The notes beneath the pieces were generated by a model. That model saw only the letters and a list, made by a program, of their open reading frames with translations. It ran no database searches and was not told the DNA's origin. The position numbers and the translations under genes were made by a program. From assembly GCA_024397875.1 (NCBI GenBank), contig CP073344.1, forward strand, positions 3,897,001-3,961,000: 64,000 nt of DNA. The letters are read 5' to 3'. Shown piece by piece: positions 57,219-64,000 of the stretch; positions within the stretch are counted from its first letter, which is position 1; every line of letters begins with the position of its first letter. This DNA is from Amphritea atlantica (GTDB lineage: Bacteria > Pseudomonadota > Gammaproteobacteria > Pseudomonadales > Balneatricaceae).

Positions 57219-57307
57219 CTTCAGCCCCTGGCGGTCGATCGCCGTGATCCGGGGCTGAGCGTCTCAATGCTGGCGGGTCTGATGATTCCGGTGATTTATA
57301 ACCTTAC
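57219..57307 (+). pseudogene. Decayed 3' remnant of a second RND pump gene
   Basis: The bases from CTTCAGCCCCTGGCGGT onwards parallel the functional gene's 57009-57095: CTTCA-CCCCTGGC, GGGCTGAGC-TCTCAATGCTGG, GTCTG-TG-TTATTCCGGT. The reading frame is broken and nothing like TM11 precedes it. It ends in one arm of a 13-bp inverted repeat. Best read as a tandem duplication or the end of a lost neighbouring RND gene. Confidence 0.55.
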
Positions 57308-57330
57308 ATAATTTCCGGAATCATCAGGCC
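57276..57330. repeat. 13-bp perfect inverted repeat (16 bp with one G-T pair)
   Basis: CTGATGATTCCGG (57279-57291) and CCGGAATCATCAG (57315-57327) with a 23-base loop; three outer pairs extend it. It may be the transcription stop of the RND operon, though no T-run follows. The remaining sequence of the 325-bp gap (57126-57450) holds nothing else recognised. Confidence 0.5.
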
Positions 57331-57450
57331 GCAACAAGAGCCTGCGGATTTAAGGTCATTCAGGAATGTGCAGACCATCGCTTAAGAAGGGGCTGTAAAT
57401 GGTCGATTCCCTTTAATAAGATCCCGTTAAACCCTGCAACAGTAAACGAA

Positions 57451-58161
57451 TCAGAAATGCCACTTCAGCAGTAACGATGGGTTGCGCTCATCGGCACCCT
57501 CAATTCCATACTTGTTGGTCCAGTGTGAGTACTCAATACCCAAATATACGGGCGACGCAGTGCCGATCAGCTTGCCTGCATTCCACTTCAGCTGAGAGGT
57601 AAAGTTGGTCTCTGACGCGTGATCGTCCTCTTCAGTTGACCAATCGATAAAGCCATCATAAAGAAACTCTGCGTCGCTAATAGAGAAAGGTATACCCCAG
57701 GTTAATGTCAGCATGACATCATCCGAAGTCGAGTCATTATTAACCTGATAAATATTCGCGTTCGCATATTGAAAACCAGGCAGGTCGAGACTGACACCCA
57801 CACCTGCCATATAGTTATCAAACCCATCACCACTCTCCCAGGTGCCCGCCAGAAAAACATCCTTGACCAACCCCAGAGAGAGATCCGCTCCTGTCACATA
57901 ACCCAGGCTTAGACGGGGCGAAAACTCAAAATATGTCGAGGTATCACCATCATCAGATTCCTGGCGATCAACGAAGAAGAAAGTATCACCCCAGTTATGA
58001 CCGCTGGCATGCTCTACGGTGATGGTCTGCTGATCAGGGTCAACAACCTCAAATTGACTTCCTTTCACGTAACTAAGACTAAAATCGCTCCACAACTGCT
58101 TAGCGGATGCCCCCGTTGAGACTGCGGCACAGCAAAGAGCACACATTAGTTTTGTTTTCAT
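57451..58161 (-). CDS. Tsx/OmpK-like nucleoside-specific outer-membrane channel
   Basis: 236 residues. A Sec signal peptide (MKTKLMCALCCAAVSTGASA) is followed by a beta-rich barrel starting KQLWSDFSLSYVKGSQFE, the OmpK/Tsx signature. Alternating strands run through to a C-terminal aromatic residue (LLLKWHF), as required for outer-membrane insertion. Tsx-type channels admit nucleosides; OmpK is also a phage receptor in vibrios. Its upstream region carries a TTTACC-N4-GGTAAA palindrome shared with the cofG and bauA promoters, so it may import a compound used by that pathway. Confidence 0.78.
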   Translation of the reverse strand: MKTKLMCALCCAAVSTGASAKQLWSDFSLSYVKGSQFEVVDPDQQTITVEHASGHNWGDTFFFVDRQESDDGDTSTYFEFSPRLSLGYVTGADLSLGLVKDVFLAGTWESGDGFDNYMAGVGVSLDLPGFQYANANIYQVNNDSTSDDVMLTLTWGIPFSISDAEFLYDGFIDWSTEEDDHASETNFTSQLKWNAGKLIGTASPVYLGIEYSHWTNKYGIEGADERNPSLLLKWHF

Positions 58162-58228
58162 TTTAAACCTCTCTAATTGTTTTTATACGAGTCAATCTGT
58201 ACATCGACTAGAAGATACTAGAGGTTTT

Positions 58229-58244
58229 TTTACCTAATGGTAAA
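58229..58244. promoter_or_regulatory. Shared operator, site A (upstream of Tsx-like gene)
   Basis: TTTACCTAATGGTAAA on the plus strand: perfect TTTACC/GGTAAA arms around four bases. Read towards the Tsx-like gene (minus strand) the first hexamer could serve as a -35 with TAGTAT 18 bp later as -10. Confidence 0.6.
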
Positions 58245-58286
58245 CACATCTTTGTAACCAAATACTCATGTGAAAACTTAACTAGA

Positions 58287-58302
58287 TTAAGCAAATGGTA
58301 AA
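58287..58302. promoter_or_regulatory. Shared operator, degenerate site A'
   Basis: TTAAGCAAATGGTAAA: one perfect half (GGTAAA) with the same flanking AAAT as other sites, and a 4/6 match in the other half. It lies 42 bp from site A, so it could form a second, weaker binding position for the same regulator. Confidence 0.35.
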
Positions 58303-58303
58303 C

Positions 58304-58330
58304 AAAAAAAAGCCTGGAGAATTCCAGGCC
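58304..58330 (-). terminator. Intrinsic terminator of cofG
   Basis: On the minus strand GCCTGGA, loop ATTC, TCCAGGC, then a run of eight T. It directly follows cofG, so the Tsx-like gene must have its own promoter. Confidence 0.88.
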
Positions 58331-58366
58331 ATAACTGTAAGCAAAGGGCAGTTAAAACTGTATAGA

Positions 58367-59470
58367 TTATGCGGCTGTTTCAATATCATCCACCCGACAA
58401 GAGATTGCGTAGGAAAGATATTTTTCAGGCAGGTTTTTATATTGTGGATATATAGCCAGACGCTCTTTGAGCCTGAAGCCACACTCCGATGATTTGAATT
58501 CCAGCGATTTAATATTAGGCCAGGCTCGCTCAGGGTTAATATGATCAATGGTAACCGGGGAAACCCCTCCCCAGTCATTAATTCCGGAGCGCAGATAATC
58601 TCTGTAATGCTCCTGCAGGTTGGGCGGAGCCTGAATACTGATAGTGTGATCAAGAATCAACCGGGCTACAGCGAGCGTTTTCAGCATATCCTCATAACTG
58701 GGTTCAGGTGCATCCGCCATGGCCGTACCCGGTTTAGCTTTAAAATTCTGAATAATGACTTCCTGAATATGTCCATACTGTTTATGGATCTCATTAATAG
58801 CGATCAGACTGTCAATTCGCTCCTGCCAGGTCTCACCGATGCCAATCAGAATACCCGTGGTAAAAGGCACGTTATGCTTTCCTGTCAGCTCCAGCGTGCG
58901 TAACCGTTGCAGCGGAACTTTATCCGGACAGGCATAATGCGCCTGCCCCTTCTCCATAAGCCGACGGCTGACATTTTCCAGCATCATTCCCATACTGGCT
59001 GAAACCGGACGCAGTTTAATAATATCCTGTTCAGATAAAGTGCCGGCATTTATATGAGGCAGCATGCTGGTATTCTTGATGACCAGCAGGCACATATCAT
59101 AAAGATAATCGATAATCGTACTGTAACCTCGCTCAGCCAGAAACTTTCTGGCTTCAGGGTAGGTTTTCTCAGGCTTCTCTCCCAGGCTGAAAAGGACCTC
59201 CTTACAGCCTTGTTTTTCACCCTGATAAACAACCGCCATAACCTCTTCCGGTGTCATAATGTTCGCTTCAGCAGAGCCGGGAGGTTTTACAAAGGTGCAA
59301 TAACCGCAAGTGTCACGACACATATTAGTCAGGGGCACAAATACTTTTCTGGAGTAAGTAACAACATCACCCCAGTGCAGATCACGCAGTGCTGACGCCT
59401 GATCTCTGAGTTGTTGAATCTGGTGACTATCGGCATTTTCAAGATTATACGCTTGCTCAACAGTGATCAT
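58367..59470 (-). CDS. cofG: CofG-like radical SAM enzyme (deazaflavin Fo synthase subunit)
   Basis: 367 residues from ATG 59470, chosen because GGGAGG lies eight bases upstream; the frame is open further up. The radical SAM cluster is CRDTCGYC in PLTNMCRDTCGYCTF, followed by the SAM-binding GE-type motif (VLFSLGEKPEKTY), TGILIGIGETWQERIDSL and the C-terminal NDWGGVSPVTIDHINPERAWP. All fit CofG of 7,8-didemethyl-8-hydroxy-5-deazariboflavin (Fo) synthesis. CofG normally needs CofH (tyrosine plus the ribitylaminouracil); no cofH is in the window. Its promoter carries the shared TTTACC operator. AT-richer than neighbours by eye, so horizontal gain is possible. Confidence 0.82.
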   Translation of the reverse strand: MITVEQAYNLENADSHQIQQLRDQASALRDLHWGDVVTYSRKVFVPLTNMCRDTCGYCTFVKPPGSAEANIMTPEEVMAVVYQGEKQGCKEVLFSLGEKPEKTYPEARKFLAERGYSTIIDYLYDMCLLVIKNTSMLPHINAGTLSEQDIIKLRPVSASMGMMLENVSRRLMEKGQAHYACPDKVPLQRLRTLELTGKHNVPFTTGILIGIGETWQERIDSLIAINEIHKQYGHIQEVIIQNFKAKPGTAMADAPEPSYEDMLKTLAVARLILDHTISIQAPPNLQEHYRDYLRSGINDWGGVSPVTIDHINPERAWPNIKSLEFKSSECGFRLKERLAIYPQYKNLPEKYLSYAISCRVDDIETAA

Positions 59471-59541
59471 CGGAAAGCCTCCCGGGTTATTGTTTTTGTA
59501 ATCAGGCAGCATGACGGCGCCACTAGATGATTCCTAGGATC

Positions 59542-59582
59542 AATATAGAATAATTTTACCATCTGGTCAAATATTCTATATT
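59542..59582 (-). promoter_or_regulatory. cofG promoter inside a 41-bp palindrome
   Basis: On the minus strand, -35 TTGACC (59565-59570) and -10 TATATT (59542-59547) are 17 bp apart, a near-consensus sigma70 promoter. The same region is flanked by perfect 11-bp arms AATATAGAATA (59542-59552) and TATTCTATATT (59572-59582) with the operator at the centre. Confidence 0.65.
59555..59570. promoter_or_regulatory. Shared operator, site B (cofG promoter)
   Basis: TTTACCATCTGGTCAA, one mismatch from TTTACC-N4-GGTAAA. It overlaps the -35 hexamer of the cofG promoter, a position suited to repression or class II activation. Confidence 0.6.
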
Positions 59583-59603
59583 GCTTTCATTCCTGCAATA
59601 ATT

Positions 59604-60272
59604 TCAATAACTTAAGCTTATAGCCAACTGAGTCCTGTTGTGTACTCTGAGCTTTTTAAAAATATCTGACACGTGCCTTTTTACTGTCGATTCCCGAATA
59701 CCCATTTCAAATGCAATCTCTTTATTCATAAGACCTACTTTCAAGTAATTCAGTACATCTCTTTGTCGCTCAGTCAGATACTCAAGCTTGTCTTGGGTAA
59801 AAAGTGTATTGGCTACAGGGATATGCTGAGCTAAATAATCAGCTACATTCGTTTTTTCAGTTTCATAACAATGTGGATACGAAAGACAATCTGACTGATT
59901 TCTGCGACTGAGAAAATCGAACACGCGGGTTACGATTGTCTCGACAGGTTCGCTATTTTTTATGACTCCGGAAGCATTTAAAAACTTTAGTTTTATATCC
60001 AGCTTTTCACTTATTTCTTCACAGATGACGATAATGGGACTATCTGTTTTGTACAGGTAGGCAGTTATCATTCCATGATTCGCGGTCAATAAAATGCTTT
60101 CATGCACTAAGATAAGATCAAAGGCCTTTGAGTATCGGGCGGCTTTAACAAACTCGCACTCATTGCCTGCATCGATAAAACCTATAGCGTGATCTGTTTG
60201 TCGAAGAACACTCTTTAAGCCCTCTCTTAATAAAGGCCTGGGATCGATAATAAGAATTTTTTTAAGTCTCAT
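59604..60272 (-). CDS. NarL/LuxR-family regulator with receiver lacking the phospho-Asp
   Basis: 222 residues from the ATG at 60272, which has GAAGG just upstream; a GTG 12 bases earlier would overlap that site. The receiver-like domain (1-125) starts LKKILIIDPRPLLREGL but has His57 (FDLILVHESI) where the phosphorylated Asp should be. The conserved Lys remains in NASGVIKNSE. The C-terminal GerE/LuxR helix-turn-helix (about 160-220) is intact: LTERQRDVLNYLKVGLMNKEIAFEMGIRESTVKRHVSDIFKKL. So it probably works without phosphorylation. It lies between bauC and cofG; a control role there is likely but unproven. AT-rich by eye. Confidence 0.82.
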   Translation of the reverse strand: MRLKKILIIDPRPLLREGLKSVLRQTDHAIGFIDAGNECEFVKAARYSKAFDLILVHESILLTANHGMITAYLYKTDSPIIVICEEISEKLDIKLKFLNASGVIKNSEPVETIVTRVFDFLSRRNQSDCLSYPHCYETEKTNVADYLAQHIPVANTLFTQDKLEYLTERQRDVLNYLKVGLMNKEIAFEMGIRESTVKRHVSDIFKKLRVHNRTQLAISLSY

Positions 60273-60349
60273 AGCTACCTTCACTCTTGTTTTTATAAAG
60301 GTGTCCCTACCAATCCACTGGTGAGCATCATGCAGATGAATCCTTGCTC

Positions 60350-60384
60350 AGCAGGCCTCTCGGCTAAACACCGACAAGCCTGCT
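60350..60384. repeat. Hairpin downstream of bauC
   Basis: AGCAGGC (60350-60356) and GCCTGCT (60378-60384), with an inner CGG/CCG pair. It lies between the bauC stop (60455) and the regulator gene. No T-run on the minus strand, so a weak terminator or processing hairpin. Confidence 0.4.
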
Positions 60385-60454
60385 TTGCTGATTATCCATG
60401 CTGATCACAGAATAGATCAGCCTGATGGTTTTTTATGAGAACAGACGCCCCCTC

Positions 60455-61945
60455 TCAGCTGGGAAACGAGAAGGATACGCCTTCACGCACCCCGCTGGAC
60501 GGCCAGCGCTGAGTGATGGTCTTGCGCTTGGTGTAGAAGCGCACAGCATCCGGACCATAGGCATGCAGATCACCAAACAGAGAGCGTTTCCAGCCACCGA
60601 AGCTGTGATAAGAGACCGGTACTGGCAACGGCACGTTGATACCCACCATACCCACCTGAATATTGTCAGAGAAGTAGCGTGCCGCTTCACCGTCACGGGT
60701 GAAGATACAGGTACCGTTACCGTATTCATGATCGTTGATCAGCTGCATCGCCTCCTCCATGGTATTCACACGTACAACCTGCAACACCGGCCCGAAGATC
60801 TCCTCCTGGTAGCTCTGCATATCGGCAGTGACCCCGTCGATCAGTGTCGCGCCAACAAAGAAACCGTTATCGAAGCCAGCCACTGCAGGGTTACGGCCAT
60901 CGACAACAATCTTCGCACCGTCCGCTTCAGCGCTATCGATATAACCGTTTACTTTCAGCTGATGCGCCCGGGTAATCACCGGACCGAAGTCATTATCGCG
61001 ATTACTGTAAGCCCCGACCTTCAATGGCGCCATCGCTGTACGCATCTTCGCCACCAGTGCATCGGCCGCTTCATCACCGACGGCAACCGCTACCGAGAGC
61101 GCCATACACCGCTCACCGGAGGAACCAAAGGCAGCCCCCAGCAACTGGTTCACCGCATTATCCATATCCGCATCCGGCATGACGATGGCATGGTTCTTCG
61201 CCCCACCCAGCGCCTGACAACGTTTGCCGTTAGCGTTCGCGGTGCTGTAGATATATTCCGCAATCGGTGTCGAACCGACAAAGCTCACCGCTTTAACACG
61301 GCTATCGGTCAGCAGTACGTCAACGGCTTCCTTATCACCGTTGACCACATTGATAACACCAGCGGGCAGACCCGCTTCCTGCAGCAGCTGAGCGATAAAC
61401 ATCGTCGAGGATGGGTCACGCTCAGAAGGCTTCAGTACAAAGGTGTTGCCGCAGACAATCGCCATCGGATACATCCACAGCGGCACCATCGCCGGGAAGT
61501 TAAACGGTGTAATACCCGCCACCACACCCAGCGGCTGAAACTCACTCCAGGAATCAATGCCCGGGCCGACATTGCGGCTGTGCTCGCCTTTCAGCAACTC
61601 AGGGGCACCACAGGCGTATTCAACGTTTTCAATACCACGCTGTAGTTCACCGGCAGCATCATGGGCAATCTTGCCATGCTCTTCACCGATCATTTCGCAG
61701 ATCTTATCGGCGTGCTGTTCCAGTAACGCTTTAAAACGGTACATCACCTGCGCACGCTTCGCCGGAGGGGTATTACGCCAGGCAGGAAACGCCTGTTCAG
61801 CGGCGGCAATCGCCTCCTCAACCGTGGCCACGGAGGCCAGCGCAACCTGCTTGCTCTCCTCACCGGTGGATGGGTTATATACTGCCTGTGTCCGCGCTGA
61901 ACCTGTACGCATCTCACCGTTAATTAAATGACCTAAAATTTGCAT
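60455..61945 (-). CDS. bauC: CoA-acylating malonate/methylmalonate-semialdehyde dehydrogenase
   Basis: 496-residue MmsA-type aldehyde dehydrogenase. With BauA it turns beta-alanine-derived malonate semialdehyde into acetyl-CoA and CO2. Signatures: GVVAGITPFNFPAMVPLWMYPMAIVCGNTFVLKPSERDP, GGAKNHAIVMPDADM, and the nucleophile Cys in GSSGERCMALSVAV. The MmsA-type GAKNHA motif in place of the usual ELGGK marks the CoA-dependent subgroup. ATG at 61945 has GAGG upstream. It is 58 bp after bauA on the same strand, as in pseudomonad bau clusters. Valine-pathway MmsA and inositol IolA are closely related alternatives. Confidence 0.85.
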   Translation of the reverse strand: MQILGHLINGEMRTGSARTQAVYNPSTGEESKQVALASVATVEEAIAAAEQAFPAWRNTPPAKRAQVMYRFKALLEQHADKICEMIGEEHGKIAHDAAGELQRGIENVEYACGAPELLKGEHSRNVGPGIDSWSEFQPLGVVAGITPFNFPAMVPLWMYPMAIVCGNTFVLKPSERDPSSTMFIAQLLQEAGLPAGVINVVNGDKEAVDVLLTDSRVKAVSFVGSTPIAEYIYSTANANGKRCQALGGAKNHAIVMPDADMDNAVNQLLGAAFGSSGERCMALSVAVAVGDEAADALVAKMRTAMAPLKVGAYSNRDNDFGPVITRAHQLKVNGYIDSAEADGAKIVVDGRNPAVAGFDNGFFVGATLIDGVTADMQSYQEEIFGPVLQVVRVNTMEEAMQLINDHEYGNGTCIFTRDGEAARYFSDNIQVGMVGINVPLPVPVSYHSFGGWKRSLFGDLHAYGPDAVRFYTKRKTITQRWPSSGVREGVSFSFPS

Positions 61946-62003
61946 AGTAACCTCGTAAATATTTATATTTTTAGCGGAGATAAATCACGTTAAGAATCGT
62001 CTG

Positions 62004-63347
62004 TTAATCCAACTCAAGAATGGATTCGCCAATGGCATTAATGACGTTATCAATCTCTTCCCGTTCGGTAATAAAGGGCAGCCCCAACTGGATGGTGTCG
62101 CCGCCGTAACGCACATAGAAACCTTTTTCCCAGCACTTCATGGCAATCTGGTAAGGACGCAAAGCCGGTTCGCCGGGAGCTGACTCAATGGTAATTCCGC
62201 CAGCCAGACCATAATTACGAATGTCATTAATGTACTGAGTGCCTTTAAGGCTGTGCAGCGCCTGTTCAAAAACCGGACTCATCTCTTTAACCCGGGGAAT
62301 CAGCTTGTCATTTTCCAGAACATCTAAAGATGCAAGCGCAGCCGCACAAGCCACCGGATGACCTGAGTAGGTGTAGCCATGTGGAATTTCCATCATATAT
62401 TCCAGCCCACCGGTCTCCATAAAGGTCTGATAGATATCTGTTTTAGCAACCACAGCGCCCATAGGCACAGCACCATTCGTTAATTGCTTTGCGACATTGA
62501 TCATATCCGGCACGACGCCGAACTCCTCCGCGCCGGTATAAGACCCCATACGACCGAAACCGGTTATGACCTCATCGAAAATCAGCAATATATCGTGTTG
62601 ATCACAGATCTCCCGCAGCCTTTGCAAATACCCTTTCGGCGGTGGAATTACACCTGCCGACCCCGCCATCGGTTCGACAATAACTGCGGCAATATTGGAT
62701 GCATCATGCAGCGCGATCAGTTCCAGCAGCTCGTCAGCTTTCTCGACACCGTTTTCCGGCATGCCTCTGGAAAAAGCATTTTCTTTCAGCAATGTATGAG
62801 GCAAATGATCGGCATCGACACCCAGGCCGTACAGGGTTCGGTTAGCACCGATCCCCCCCACACTGAAACCGCCAAAATTGACCCCGTGATAGCCTTTTGA
62901 ACGTCCGATAAGTTTGGTTTTGGTCGGCTGACCTTTCTTACGCCAGTAAGCACGGGCGATCTTCAGGGAAGTATCTGCGCTTTCAGAACCGGAACCGGTA
63001 AAGAAAACATAATCCAGTCCTTTCGGGGTCAGCGCCTTAATTCTGTTTGCCAGTTCAAAAGCTTTTGGATGGCCATACTGGAAAGCGGGGGCGTAATCCA
63101 GCTGACGAAGCTGCTGCGAAACAGCTTCAGCAATCTCTGGACGGCAATGACCGGCACCGCATGTCCACAAGCCTGACAAGCCATCAAAAACCTGCCGACC
63201 ATCGGCATCAGTAAGGTAAGCGCCTTTAGCTTCAACAAACATCCGCGGGTCATTTTTAAACTGGCGATTCGCGGTATAGGGCATCCAGTAAGCTTCCAGC
63301 TGCTCGCGAGTCAGGCCCGCGGCTTTACCAGCATCAAATTCAAACAT
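62004..63347 (-). CDS. bauA: Beta-alanine (omega-amino acid):pyruvate transaminase
   Basis: 447-residue class III PLP aminotransferase moving the amino group from beta-alanine or similar omega-amines to pyruvate. Signatures: YWMPYTANRQFKNDPRMF (family N-terminus), FDGLSGLWTCGAGHCRPEI, FFTGSGSESADTSLKIAR, SKGYHGVNFGGFSVGG, and DEVITGFGRMGSYTGAEEFGVVPDMINVAKQLTNG with the PLP lysine in AKQLTN. It precedes bauC and faces a LysR gene, the bauA/bauR layout of Pseudomonas. Substrate range (beta-alanine, taurine, putrescine-derived amines) cannot be fixed from sequence. Confidence 0.87.
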   Translation of the reverse strand: MFEFDAGKAAGLTREQLEAYWMPYTANRQFKNDPRMFVEAKGAYLTDADGRQVFDGLSGLWTCGAGHCRPEIAEAVSQQLRQLDYAPAFQYGHPKAFELANRIKALTPKGLDYVFFTGSGSESADTSLKIARAYWRKKGQPTKTKLIGRSKGYHGVNFGGFSVGGIGANRTLYGLGVDADHLPHTLLKENAFSRGMPENGVEKADELLELIALHDASNIAAVIVEPMAGSAGVIPPPKGYLQRLREICDQHDILLIFDEVITGFGRMGSYTGAEEFGVVPDMINVAKQLTNGAVPMGAVVAKTDIYQTFMETGGLEYMMEIPHGYTYSGHPVACAAALASLDVLENDKLIPRVKEMSPVFEQALHSLKGTQYINDIRNYGLAGGITIESAPGEPALRPYQIAMKCWEKGFYVRYGGDTIQLGLPFITEREEIDNVINAIGESILELD

Positions 63348-63498
63348 ATCAATTACCTCGATAAGGTCTTCTTATTATCAGGCTGAGGCTCAGACATCGC
63401 GACGATCTGCCTGGATACACAGCGGTTAAGTGGTTACATCATCTACCCGCTCCGCGAACGGTTAAATGCAAAAGAATTTACTTTCAATCAAGCAAATA

Positions 63499-63514
63499 CT
63501 TACCATTTGGTAAA
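63499..63514. promoter_or_regulatory. Shared operator, site C (bauA / LysR divergent promoter)
   Basis: CTTACCATTTGGTAAA, one base from TTTACC-N4-GGTAAA. It lies in the 227-bp gap between divergent bauA (starts 63347) and the LysR gene (starts 63575). Confidence 0.6.
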
Positions 63515-63574
63515 ACTTATGTGTATTTTATATACCTTCGATTGCTATTCAGTCAAATCCAGGTTGGGGTGCAT

Positions 63575-64000
63575 ATGACAACTAGAAATGTAATAGGACA
63601 TATTGCCGGGGCTGATATCAGGACGATCAAAATATTTAAAACAGTCGTGAACTGCGGGGGCTTTTCTGCCGCCGGAGCAGAGCTGAATATCAGCCGGGCC
63701 GCAATCAGTATTGCGATGTCTGATCTTGAACAAAGGCTATCGTTAAAGCTCTGCAACCGGGGAAGAAGTGGTTTCTCTCTCACCGATGAAGGGGAACAGG
63801 TTTACCTGGCTGTTCTGAAGCTGCTCGCCTCTCACCAGGAGTTTCAGCAGCGCATCAACTCCATTCATTCAGAGCTTAAAGGCGATCTTGCGATCGGTAT
63901 TACCGACTGCCTGATTAGCCTGCCCAGCATGTATATAACGGATTCACTCAAGGCGCTTAAACATCAGGCCCCGGAAGTAAATATAAATATTGAGATGATT
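63575..64000 (+). CDS. bauR: LysR-family regulator (BauR-like), truncated by window end
   Basis: The first 142 codons are present. The winged-HTH of LysR proteins starts at about residue 15 (DIRTIKIFKTVVNCGGFSAAGAELNISRAAISIAMSDLEQRLSLKLCNRGRSGFSLTDEG), with the linker helix after it and the start of the effector domain (LKGDLAIGITDCLISLP). ATG 63575 has AGGTTGGGG upstream. Divergent from bauA, it parallels BauR, the known activator of the pseudomonad bau operon. It is the most likely, but not the only, candidate to bind the shared TTTACC operator. Confidence 0.8.
   Translation, partial: MTTRNVIGHIAGADIRTIKIFKTVVNCGGFSAAGAELNISRAAISIAMSDLEQRLSLKLCNRGRSGFSLTDEGEQVYLAVLKLLASHQEFQQRINSIHSELKGDLAIGITDCLISLPSMYITDSLKALKHQAPEVNINIEMI

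Noticed and set aside
60425..61645. 406-residue open frame on the plus strand
   Set aside because: Antisense to bauC, with no domain signature and His/Arg-rich composition typical of a shadow frame.
63481..63540. LysR T-N11-A box as the sole explanation of the 63499 palindrome
   Set aside because: The palindrome has an even length and does not centre on a T-N11-A motif, so it cannot be assigned to the LysR protein on sequence alone.

Overview
The window looks like ordinary chromosome from a marine, heterotrophic gammaproteobacterium. The Oceanospirillaceae type (Amphritea, Neptunomonas or Marinobacterium relatives) is my best guess. It rests on gene content and protein style: linear arginine synthesis with argE and argA, PhoPQ and CpxAR, the ubiK/yifB/glnK-amtB neighbourhood, the arginine succinyltransferase operon, cytochrome c5, many c-di-GMP proteins and a bau-type beta-alanine cluster. 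No phage, insertion sequence or CRISPR array was seen.

Layout. 0-2.6 kb: argE-argA. 2.6-7.0 kb (minus strand): phoPQ with a PepSY protein, a glycine-zipper envelope protein, a DUF2892 membrane protein and a Crp/Fnr regulator. 7.2-14.3 kb: ilvD, a TauE/SafE transporter, an HDOD/EAL protein, an ArsC-like phosphatase, and a GT39-type glycosyltransferase with a PAP2 phosphatase. 14.3-22.0 kb (minus): a four-gene cluster of three transglutaminase-like proteins and a circularly permuted ATP-grasp/alpha-E protein. 22.0-22.8 kb: a 775-bp gap with palindromes. 22.8-25.4 kb: ycbK, an L,D-transpeptidase, tRNA-Thr(UGU) and tRNA-Arg(CCG). 25.4-36.2 kb: c-di-GMP proteins, cytochrome c5, rep, yifB and ubiK. 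36.2-38.8 kb: a sigma54/NtrC-type promoter region, glnK, amtB and a second P-II gene. 38.8-45.3 kb: astC, an M20 hydrolase, astA, astD and astB. 45.3-48.1 kb: a PAS/GGDEF/EAL protein. 48.1-50.8 kb: cpxA-cpxR and a divergent cpxP-like gene. 50.9-57.4 kb: a DUF2799 lipoprotein, an amber-interrupted pterin dehydratase gene, an FmdB-like protein, a cytochrome b562-like protein, an RND efflux pair, and a decayed scrap of a second RND gene. 57.4-64.0 kb: a Tsx/OmpK-like channel, a CofG radical SAM enzyme, an atypical NarL/LuxR regulator, bauC, bauA and the start of a divergent LysR gene.

How the genes fit together. Nitrogen handling dominates. Arginine is made (argEA), broken down for nitrogen (ast), ammonium is imported and sensed (glnK-amtB-glnK2), and beta-alanine is converted to acetyl-CoA (bauA-bauC). 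Envelope sensing and repair form a second theme (PhoPQ, CpxRAP, L,D-transpeptidase, YcbK, RND pump, PAP2). The most promising unexplained signals are: (1) a palindrome close to TTTACC-N4-GGTAAA at four places between 58.2 and 63.5 kb, which may tie the Tsx-like channel, the CofG enzyme and the beta-alanine genes into one regulon; (2) an M20 hydrolase in the ast operon with no astE present; (3) an amber codon directly before the catalytic motif of the pterin dehydratase; (4) the transglutaminase/ATP-grasp cluster; (5) perfect palindromes and a nested stem-loop in the 22.0-22.8 kb gap. All similarity statements are by eye; no database search was possible.
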